From contig CAZFDT010000097.1 of the NCBI GenBank assembly GCA_964518335.1, forward strand, positions 1-19,202: DNA of 19,202 bases. Reading direction: 5' to 3'. The stretch is from CAZFDT01 sp964518335 (GTDB taxonomy: Bacteria > Planctomycetota > Phycisphaerae > Phycisphaerales > Phycisphaeraceae). Of the stretch, positions 1 through 6,476 are shown one piece after another (the stretch's first letter is position 1; each line of letters starts with the position of its first letter). A program made the position numbers and the translations under genes. The notes below the pieces were generated by a model, which made no database searches, was not told where the DNA came from, and saw only the letters and a program-made list of their open reading frames with translations.

Positions 1-1
1 G

Positions 2-55
2 CTGAAACATCATCCCCGAGCATCAAATCAGACGTGGGATGGCCGGACGCTTACG
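2..55 (+). repeat. Left copy of 54-bp terminal inverted repeat
   Basis: Bases 2-55 are an exact reverse complement of bases 19149-19202, the last bases of the window. The unit starts CTGAAACATCATCCCC and ends GGCCGGACGCTTACG. Identity stops at base 56 on this side and at 19148 on the other. The open reading frame of the nuclease-like gene runs through this copy. It could be the terminal repeat of a linear or transposable element, or the shared k-mer of an assembly-graph branch, since a length near 55 is typical of de Bruijn contig overlaps. Confidence 0.95.
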
Positions 56-346
56 CTGAACGTGCCAGGCGGCACCGAGGCGCGTGACGCCTTGGCCGCC
101 ACGATCAAGGATCGGATGGCAATGATCCGGTTCCCCCAGGCGAACAAGGGTGACAACTTCGGGCGGTTGCTCGTGGCTGTGACGGTGGATGAAGTTGAGG
201 TAGAGGCTGCGCTCGTCGAGCGGGGCCTGCTCACGTGGCGCGGGAGCCAATCGCGAGACTTACAGGTGCTCGCGCCTGCACAAACTGCACTGAACGGAGG
301 TAAGCCCGCAGACGGCACTACCCTCCCGGATGGCGAGACCGTATGA
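2..346 (+). CDS. 5'-incomplete nuclease-like protein (possible SNase/thermonuclease C-terminal part)
   Basis: The frame is open from the window edge to the TGA at 344-346. The first possible start inside is GTG 62, but the upstream codons also read as protein, so the gene probably begins outside the window. The stretch DNFGRLLVAVTVD followed by EAALVERGLL resembles the second half of the staphylococcal nuclease fold, where a D-x-x-GR motif carries the second catalytic arginine and is followed by an ALVxxGLA helix. The first half of the family, with the other catalytic Arg and Glu, is not present. I see no signal peptide. The family call rests on a short pattern and is tentative; the frame itself is convincing because it continues through the terminal repeat without a stop. 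Confidence 0.5.
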   Translation: MKHHPRASNQTWDGRTLTLNVPGGTEARDALAATIKDRMAMIRFPQANKGDNFGRLLVAVTVDEVEVEAALVERGLLTWRGSQSRDLQVLAPAQTALNGGKPADGTTLPDGETV

Positions 347-354
347 CAGAGAGA

Positions 355-570
355 TCAGGCCGCTGCCAACTGCTTGGCGTGCTGGTCCAATTCTTCGAGC
401 AGCGCCTGGATCTCCGCTCCGTCCTCGTTTCTGATCGCCTGCTCCAAGCGGCCCAGAAAATCTGAGTCCACAGCACCTTCTGGAGCTTTGCGCAGAGCGC
501 CCAACAACGAGGACAGAACCTGGGTCTCGTTACGTTCGCTGGAGACTGGTTCAGCCATGGTTGCTAGCAT
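355..570 (-). CDS. Small hypothetical protein, 71 aa, acidic and helical
   Basis: The minus-strand frame starts at ATG 570, with GGGGAG about 7 nt upstream as ribosome binding site. A second ATG four codons in is an alternative start. The product is short, rich in Glu, Leu and Ala and predicted by eye to be mostly helical, with a run ending in EIQALLEELDQHAKQLAAA. I do not recognise a family. It lies 86 bp downstream of the membrane protein gene on the same strand, so the two may be co-transcribed. A short CCCC-TAC-GGGG hairpin lies just before its RBS. Confidence 0.6.
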   Translation of the reverse strand: MLATMAEPVSSERNETQVLSSLLGALRKAPEGAVDSDFLGRLEQAIRNEDGAEIQALLEELDQHAKQLAAA

Positions 571-656
571 CGGGCGTCTCCCCTACGGGGCTTGAATACG
601 TGGCAGCCTGTGACACGGTTCGACGCATTATGCGATCAAGCGGCCGCCAAGGCAAG

Positions 657-1892
657 TTATTTCGTAGGGGTAGCCCCTTTTCCTTTCTCGCCCGCAATAT
701 CATAGGCCTCCCGCTTGGCGCCGACTTGACCTGCAGTCAGCTCGCCAATTGTGCGGCGCTTGAACATCGGCTCACATACCGCAACCGCATCGGCTAGCTT
801 ACCCATCAGATGCTGGACGGTATCACTGCGTAACGGAATGAGGCCGCCCCGGTTCTCAAGACACAGCACTGCCCACGGACATCCATGGACGCCCCGAGGC
901 GGGACAGGCATGCATGCAATCTCTTCATATCGCGTACCGAGACCGCGTGGAATCAGCTTCTCATCCGCAACCTGATCAGCGCGGAGTGTCAGGTACTGGT
1001 GGACTAGCATCGACTTGCCTGCGAGCGTTGCGACCGCACTACGCGTTCGATCCTTCCAGATGGGCAATGGCTCCTTGAATGTTGGCTGTGCGCGTCTCGG
1101 AAACGTCGCCATATGCTCAAGGGTTCCATCCAGCTCATCAATCCGCCAGAGCGTGAAATTAAACTTCGTGTTGCTCATACGCGAAGACAGAACGGCCAAA
1201 GGACGTTCAAAGACAGACGAAAGAAAGTCGAACGTCGGCTGCTCACCGATTGACCTGATCGCTGGATTGTCCTTGCCGCGAAACGCCAGTGTGAAACCGC
1301 TGACGAGTCTCGTCACATCCTTTACGGGTGGCAGCATCGCTTGAAGCGCATCGACAACAGCAAGACAGAATTCGTCCCACGCCTCGTCGATCTGTTCCTG
1401 TCGGCGCGCGACGTTCACCATGTCGTTTAGGGGAATCTGCCCACCAAAAAATGCAATCCGAACTTCTGCCGCATAGGCATCTCCGTACCGCCTCCGGAGC
1501 GGGACAATGATCCACACGTGAAAGCCAATCAAGAAGATGATCGCGACGAGTACGAAACCGCCGAGGAAGCCTAGGCCACTCACAATTGCAGCTTCCATCC
1601 AGGTGAGACGGACGCCGCTCAGCCCGCCAATCTCGTTGCCGAGCGCCGCAACCGCTCCGCTAGTTAGAGTGCCGCCCGCAACGCTCTTGATGAGTGCCCA
1701 CCGGTCCTGCCTACCCCGGAGTGCAAGGACGAATGCGGCCACGCTCAGACATACCCCGAAACCAATTAGAAAGAGATAGACCCAGACGGGTGCTAGGCCC
1801 GCCCCGGCCGGTAATGACGTCGGCGCACTGCCAGTGGACACTGGTGTCGCGACGCCGCCTGACGCTTGACCTAGCCACACTAGCCAATCCAT
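657..1892 (-). CDS. Membrane protein with cytosolic C-terminal domain, 411 aa
   Basis: ATG 1892 is preceded by AAGGAAG at good spacing. Residues 36-58 form a clear hydrophobic segment, and residues 101-131 form a long one (GFLGGFVLVAIIFLIGFHVW) followed by the positive patch RRR, which suggests a cytosolic remainder. A weaker Gly/Ala segment lies at 67-90. The remaining roughly 280 residues are soluble, with alternating hydrophobic strands and the phrase CPWAVLCLEN near residue 340. This is loosely reminiscent of a GAF-type sensor fold, but no diagnostic motif is present. A membrane-anchored sensor is a guess; family not recognised. It probably heads a two-gene unit with the 71-aa gene. Confidence 0.8.
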   Translation of the reverse strand: MDWLVWLGQASGGVATPVSTGSAPTSLPAGAGLAPVWVYLFLIGFGVCLSVAAFVLALRGRQDRWALIKSVAGGTLTSGAVAALGNEIGGLSGVRLTWMEAAIVSGLGFLGGFVLVAIIFLIGFHVWIIVPLRRRYGDAYAAEVRIAFFGGQIPLNDMVNVARRQEQIDEAWDEFCLAVVDALQAMLPPVKDVTRLVSGFTLAFRGKDNPAIRSIGEQPTFDFLSSVFERPLAVLSSRMSNTKFNFTLWRIDELDGTLEHMATFPRRAQPTFKEPLPIWKDRTRSAVATLAGKSMLVHQYLTLRADQVADEKLIPRGLGTRYEEIACMPVPPRGVHGCPWAVLCLENRGGLIPLRSDTVQHLMGKLADAVAVCEPMFKRRTIGELTAGQVGAKREAYDIAGEKGKGATPTK

Positions 1893-2080
1893 GCGGTTCT
1901 TCCTTCTCAGTGATGCCCATATCGAGCAGGACGAAAAAGGGTCAAATGACCCGCGGAAGAATCATAGCCGTTCGGTTTCGATACCCTGATGCCGGCCGTC
2001 GTCGAGCGCCACCACGTCCCGCGAGATGGGCGAGTCCCGGTCCACGCGAGCCCATCATACCGGCCGGCACCCCTCACACC

Positions 2081-2230
2081 ATGGTCGTAGTAGGCGAAGT
2101 GCAGGTTCACCATTGCCTCGTGGTTCTCGACCTACTGGCCCTCGGCCACGCCCTGGGCAGCCGCATCACCGAGGTCTATGCCGAGGCGAACGTCGAGAAC
2201 GCCACAGAAATCGCGCTGCAGGTTGGATAA
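2081..2230 (+). pseudogene. Remnant of a tyrosine recombinase C-terminus
   Basis: The last 33 codons before TAA 2228 read LALGHALGSRITEVYAEAN and then VENATEIALQVG. This matches the C-terminal box of phage-type integrases: LGH supplies the conserved His/Trp position, and about ten residues later TEVYAEAN carries the nucleophilic Tyr (codon 2177-2179). Everything upstream in this frame is non-protein-like, so the body of the enzyme, with the Arg-His-x-x-Arg boxes, is gone. The rest of the 1893-2386 gap holds no convincing gene. This is a scar of an older integration event; it cannot be active. Confidence 0.5.
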
Positions 2231-2386
2231 CCACCGCCCGCCCCGACCAACGCCGCAACGTGCGCATTACAATAAAGGCAACGGGCACGCGACTTGATCA
2301 CCGCGCGAACGGCCCGGACGGCGGGAGTGGACCACCTTCCCCGCTTCCCCGCCCTGCTGGCCCATAGCTTGATGAAGGTAAAAGCC

Positions 2387-4249
2387 ATGTCGGAGAACAA
2401 CGGATCGAACCACCAGTCGCCGCGATCACATACGCCGAAAGAACTGATAGACGTAGCGAATCGCACCCTGATAACACTTAGAGAACTGCGCAAGGACCTT
2501 GATATCCGGGATGAGTCATCCGTCAACACCAAGGAGGGGCGCGAAAGGTGCGAAGCCGCCACAGATCGCATTCATGCCACGCTCGACCTACTGGACGAAT
2601 GTCTCACTGCGCTATTCCAGTGGGGGCGTTCAGCAGGAGTGCCGCACATCCCAAGCGAGGAAGACTGCCGTTCATTCCTGAACATGGAGACGAGCGACTT
2701 ACTTCCGTCCCACACATGCAGTCACTATGAGCTTGTTGTCCAGAACATCCATAGCGAACTCGTGATCGAACACACAAAGCAGCAGATGGGAGTATCCAGA
2801 GCACAAGCGCCGCGTCTGGTAGCAATTGGCGACCTACTAGTCGAGCTTGTGCGAATTGATGATGGTGTCCTGAGTTTGGGTTCTGGGCTTGCGCGCCTAC
2901 GACAAGACGACCCTTACGGCGTTGTTTCCGACCCGCTTGAAAACGTAGCATTGTCTTGCGAGATTGTTCGGGAAATTCAGAATCGCATCACCGCGTGGGT
3001 TGACCCGTTACAGAAGAATGTGAAGAGCGCACGAGAGAAGTGCAGCGGCATCGCACATCATCTTGCTAGCCTTGTTGACGACCCCATCAAGTGGGAAACC
3101 GACCTGCGAACGAACCTGCGACTATTGGGGGACGCGCTCGCTGGCCTAACTCTGTCGCTAGGCTCTGAAAATGACGAACGCATGGTCATCGCCGTAGCCT
3201 CACAAATCTACGCGCAAGGAACACGCCTTCAAGACGCACGCGACACGGTCGAAGCTCTGCCGCAAATGGAGTTGGTGCGACACGCCAGCGACACGACAAC
3301 GCAGAACCCGGAGAGATTACCCCACATCAGGCAACTAGCCAAGTTTCACGAGCAGCTCATGGGCGCTTGGTTGTCACTTTACTCGTACAAGACTCGCCGC
3401 TTCGAGGACACGCTAGGATGGGAGTATGAAGACCTTGACCCAGACACACCTGAGTGCGCAGAGGCAGTAGCAGCAAGGTTTGAAGTACCCTTCCTAGCAG
3501 CCGACGCGGGCGATGATGGCTGCTGGGGCTGGCTCGACTGCTGGCAGCGCGACGAACTTACGATAAGAGATTTGAACGCGTATAGGTTGATAAGTAACTG
3601 TGGAGGCATGCTGCGCGAATCTGCGGACAAGCTAGGACTACTAGCGCCACCCGAGAAGGAAACACACAACAAACAGTTCGTGTTGCCGCCGTGGTCGCTG
3701 GGGGTAACAAGAATCAATGGAAAACTACATGCGTGTGTCGCCATTCCGGACGCACCACCACTGCATGATAGAACTCAGATATTTCGCGTCGGCCCGCTGC
3801 GCCGCGATGAGTTCTACGACGACGCGCTAGAAGCCGCAGCTATACTTGCCCGGAACCTTGCGGTCTGGGCGGATGCAGTGCGGGCGATAGCGTGTAGTGA
3901 AGCAAAGGCCGGCGGGTGGGGAACCCCCGATTTGCTCGAAAGCAAGGACTGGCCCGTTTTCCCCGGCGACGACCAGCCGGAAGTGCCCGCTGCCGCAGCA
4001 CCCGCGCCGGAACAACACAATGGCCAGACCAAGACAAGCATAACAGACACATCCGGCTGGCTCACCGTGAAACTGGCGAGCATAGAGGCCCAGGTCGCCG
4101 ATGGCACGATCACCAAATGGTGCAACAAAACACCCTCGCTATTCACAGTGGAAGGACGTGGCCCAGATCGCCGCATTGAACCCGAGACCTTCCGGGCATA
4201 TCTGAAAGTGTGGTCAAAGCAGCGGCGAGAGAACGCGAGTTGGCGGTAG
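2387..4249 (+). CDS. Large hypothetical protein, 620 aa
   Basis: ATG 2387 is chosen because GAAGGT lies about 7 nt upstream; an ATG at 2372 and a far-upstream GTG are less likely. The protein is soluble, without signal peptide or transmembrane segments. Residues 1-300 are helix-rich. The middle contains a Trp-rich acidic stretch (DDGCWGWLDCW). Residues about 555-575 are a Pro/Ala linker (PAAAAPAPE). The last 55 residues, GWLTVKLASIEAQVADGTI to the Lys/Arg-rich end, look like a small winged-helix or HTH-like domain. I do not recognise the family. The DNA is less GC-rich than the module that follows, consistent with a separate origin. It stands alone, with 92 bp to the next gene. Confidence 0.8.
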   Translation: MSENNGSNHQSPRSHTPKELIDVANRTLITLRELRKDLDIRDESSVNTKEGRERCEAATDRIHATLDLLDECLTALFQWGRSAGVPHIPSEEDCRSFLNMETSDLLPSHTCSHYELVVQNIHSELVIEHTKQQMGVSRAQAPRLVAIGDLLVELVRIDDGVLSLGSGLARLRQDDPYGVVSDPLENVALSCEIVREIQNRITAWVDPLQKNVKSAREKCSGIAHHLASLVDDPIKWETDLRTNLRLLGDALAGLTLSLGSENDERMVIAVASQIYAQGTRLQDARDTVEALPQMELVRHASDTTTQNPERLPHIRQLAKFHEQLMGAWLSLYSYKTRRFEDTLGWEYEDLDPDTPECAEAVAARFEVPFLAADAGDDGCWGWLDCWQRDELTIRDLNAYRLISNCGGMLRESADKLGLLAPPEKETHNKQFVLPPWSLGVTRINGKLHACVAIPDAPPLHDRTQIFRVGPLRRDEFYDDALEAAAILARNLAVWADAVRAIACSEAKAGGWGTPDLLESKDWPVFPGDDQPEVPAAAAPAPEQHNGQTKTSITDTSGWLTVKLASIEAQVADGTITKWCNKTPSLFTVEGRGPDRRIEPETFRAYLKVWSKQRRENASWR

Positions 4250-4341
4250 GCGCAACGCACGGAAAGCGTTGCGCAACCGATGCCGCACGATGACAGCGCG
4301 GATGATGTCTCCAGTAGCACGCCGCTACCGGAGATTGCCTC

Positions 4342-4638
4342 ATGCCGTCCACCATCACCATCGACCCTACCGCCGTCGACGTACTGACCTGCGCCCAGGC
4401 CGGCCGCTTGCTGCCGGGCAAGCCGTCGCCATCGTGCTGCTGGCGATGGATGAAACGCGGGTATGGCCAGACCCGCATTCGCCTGCAGTACGCCAAAGTC
4501 GGCCGGCGGATGATCACCAATCGCGCAGCGCTTACCGAGTTCTGCCGGCGCATTGCCGAGCTTGACCAAGCCCCAAATGCTGCCGTTGACGAGCACGCCG
4601 ACCACCGCGACCAAGAGTTGGTCGAGGCCGGCCTGTAG
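4342..4638 (+). CDS. DUF1580-like small DNA-binding protein, 98 aa
   Basis: ATG 4342 is preceded by GGAG at 4330-4333. The core (residues 12-72) contains LTCAQAGRLLPGKPSP, then CWRWMKRG, an Arg-rich loop, and KVGRRMITNRAALTEFCRRI. This pattern of LPG(K/R)P, WRW, GxR and R.AL..F is what I recall for DUF1580, a winged-helix, excisionase-like family abundant in planctomycete mobile elements. It would bind DNA through the WRWMKRG helix and the following wing, perhaps regulating excision or the downstream genes. It is the first gene of the plus-strand module running to 10603. The function is inferred from family resemblance only. Confidence 0.7.
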   Translation: MPSTITIDPTAVDVLTCAQAGRLLPGKPSPSCCWRWMKRGYGQTRIRLQYAKVGRRMITNRAALTEFCRRIAELDQAPNAAVDEHADHRDQELVEAGL

Positions 4639-4716
4639 TCTCGCTGGCGGCACGGTATCCGCACGCACCGAAGCCCCGAATGGCGTGTGGTCACAACGTT
4701 TAGCGAGGAATGGATG

Positions 4717-5016
4717 ATGAAAAAGGACTCGTGCATGAATAGCCATAGAGCACCAGAACAAGACAACAGCGTCGCTGCAGTGAGCAAAAGGTTCGATTCC
4801 CAGCCCCAAGTAAACGACGAAATCCTCAGCGCCGCGACGAGCAGCCGATGGCATACCGACCGGAAAGTCGGCGAGGTCGCGGTGTTGCCCAACGGCACCA
4901 AGATTCGCGTCGGGTCTATCCGCGGGCGCCGAGTGCGGATCGAGTACGTAGACCCCCCGCGTGCGGCACCCGCCGCTAGCTCATCAGGTGATGCTGCACG
5001 TAAGGAGGGGCGGTGA
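4717..5016 (+). CDS. Small protein with CsrA-like C-terminal segment, 99 aa
   Basis: GAGGAA at 4705-4710 sits 6 nt before ATG 4717, so this start is preferred over ATG 4714 or GTG 4687. Residues 1-45 are polar and probably disordered. Residues 49-82 read RKVGEVAVLPNGTKIRVGS then IRGRRVRIEYVDPP, which follows the CsrA/RsmA pattern: (R/K)-x-G-E, a beta strand, I-x-V, then (I/V)-x-G-x-(R/Q)-V-R-I-x-x-x-(A/P)-P. The usual N-terminal MLxL(T/S)R strand and the VHREEI helix are absent, so only the central RNA-binding beta strands would be present. Its TGA overlaps the next gene's GTG start (GTGA), which suggests translational coupling with the ParB/TOPRIM gene. A role in RNA binding or post-transcriptional control is an inference. 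Confidence 0.65.
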   Translation: MKKDSCMNSHRAPEQDNSVAAVSKRFDSQPQVNDEILSAATSSRWHTDRKVGEVAVLPNGTKIRVGSIRGRRVRIEYVDPPRAAPAASSSGDAARKEGR

Positions 5017-6476
5017 CCATGGCACGTCAGAGTTCCCGAAGGAGATTGCAGATGCCAGACGTGGCGACAGATGGCGTCCGCGTGGCCATGGTGCCGACTT
5101 CATCACTGCGCCCATCGCCCGAGAACGACAAGCTGTACCACCCCATCGATCCCGACGACGCTGAGTTTGGAGAACTGATCTCCAGTATCCGCAAGGGCGG
5201 GGTCCGTGTGCCCCTGGTGGCAACTGAAGATGGATTCATTGTGAGCGGACATCGCCGCCATGCCGCCGCAACCATCGTCGGTTTGGAGGCAGTGCCATGT
5301 CAACGCCTATCGGTACGGCATGATGACGATCCTGACAGCTTCGTGAAGTTGCTCCGCGAGTACAACCATCAGCGGGTCAAGACCTTCGACGAACGCGTCC
5401 GCGAGGAGCTAGTCAGCGTCGATCAGAGCGGCGCCTACGGTCACCTCCTTAACTATCGCAGGCGAAAGTCGGACATATCCGATTTCTTGGGAACGGCTAT
5501 TGCAATGGCGGATCGCCGGTATCGGCGCGCGATCAGCCGAGCCAAGCGGCCCCTGCTCGATGCTGTACTTGAAGTCGTTAACGCGTGCAGGGACTACTGG
5601 CCACTGAGCGACCGGCAAGTTCACTATCGCCTACTCAATAATCCGCCGTTGCGCCACGCCAGCAAACCTGGCAGCACCTACGCCAACAACCTCGCTTCCT
5701 ACAAGGATCTGTGCGACCTGCTTACCCGCGCTCGCCTGGATGGCAGCATCGAATGGGGCACCATTGCCGACGAGACGAGGCCATTCACGAGCTGGCGGAC
5801 GTGGCCTGAGCCGGGGGCATTCGTCAGCGAAGAGGCCGACGGCCTTCTCCGAGGCTACTGGCGTAACTTGATGCAAAGCCAGTCGAATCACGTGGAGATC
5901 ATTGCGGAAAAGCTGACCGTCAAGACCATTATCGAGAAGGTCGCTGAGGAATACTGCATCCCCGTCACTATTGGGCGGGGCTTCTGCTCGATCCAGCCGC
6001 GCTACGCCATGGCCCAGCGCTTCGTGCGGAGCAAACGCGACAAGCTGGTGGTGCTGGTGGTGTCGGATCTGGACCCCGACGGTGAAGGTATCGCTGAGAG
6101 CTTTGCGCGATCCCTGCGGGACGATTTCGACATTGACGATGATCGATTGCACGCCGTGAAGGTCGCGCTGACACCTGACCAGGTAGAGAGATACAGACTT
6201 CCCCCCTCAATGAAGGCAAAGTCAACCTCAGCCCGCTTCAAGAGCTTTTCGCAACGGCATGGACGCGATGCTTGGGAGCTTGAAGCGCTGCCGCCGAACA
6301 CGCTGGCCGACGAACTGCGCAACGCGATTGACGGCGTGATCGATCGTGAGGCCTTTGAGCATGAGCGGGAGCAGGAAGCGGCGGACGCCCGACGGCTCGA
6401 AGCCACGCGGCGTGCAGTTCTGAGCGTCCTCCCGGGTGTGATTGGGGGCGACGATGAGCAGCTACACCACACATGA
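5013..6476 (+). CDS. ParB-like N-terminal domain fused to Spo11/TopoVI-A-like and TOPRIM regions, 487 aa
   Basis: AAGGAGG lies at 5002-5008; GTG 5013 (overlapping the previous stop) or ATG 5019 can start. Residues 24-100 match the ParB/Srx N-terminal domain, with SLRPSPEN, VRVPLVATEDGFIVSGHRR and the GHRRHAAA signature (79-86). Residues 195-245 (PLSDRQVHYRLLNN, then NLASYKDLCDLLTRAR) resemble the winged-helix region of Spo11/TopoVI-A proteins around the DNA-cleaving Tyr, here Tyr205. Residues 292-360 form a TOPRIM-type fold: VEIIAEK with Glu299, and LVVLVVSDLDPDGEG with Asp352 and Asp354 for metal binding. The C-terminal 45 residues are charged and helical. The protein may recognise DNA with the ParB part and cut or rejoin it with the rest. 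The gene overlaps the downstream primase gene by 23 bp. The fold calls are motif-based and good; the activity is untested. Confidence 0.75.
   Translation: MTMARQSSRRRLQMPDVATDGVRVAMVPTSSLRPSPENDKLYHPIDPDDAEFGELISSIRKGGVRVPLVATEDGFIVSGHRRHAAATIVGLEAVPCQRLSVRHDDDPDSFVKLLREYNHQRVKTFDERVREELVSVDQSGAYGHLLNYRRRKSDISDFLGTAIAMADRRYRRAISRAKRPLLDAVLEVVNACRDYWPLSDRQVHYRLLNNPPLRHASKPGSTYANNLASYKDLCDLLTRARLDGSIEWGTIADETRPFTSWRTWPEPGAFVSEEADGLLRGYWRNLMQSQSNHVEIIAEKLTVKTIIEKVAEEYCIPVTIGRGFCSIQPRYAMAQRFVRSKRDKLVVLVVSDLDPDGEGIAESFARSLRDDFDIDDDRLHAVKVALTPDQVERYRLPPSMKAKSTSARFKSFSQRHGRDAWELEALPPNTLADELRNAIDGVIDREAFEHEREQEAADARRLEATRRAVLSVLPGVIGGDDEQLHHT

Noticed and set aside
1907..2113. Minus-strand 68-codon frame upstream of the membrane protein
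   Set aside because: No ribosome binding site, low-complexity Arg/Gly/Trp content and overlap with the recombinase remnant on the other strand.
4788..4804. GGTTCGATTCCCAGCC as a possible tRNA T-arm or att site
   Set aside because: It lies in a coding frame with good start, has no matching acceptor or anticodon arm, and the motif is short enough for chance.
3814..4901. Long minus-strand frames opposite the end of the 620-aa gene and the DUF1580-like gene
   Set aside because: They have no RBS or family pattern and lie antisense to two better-supported genes with good starts.
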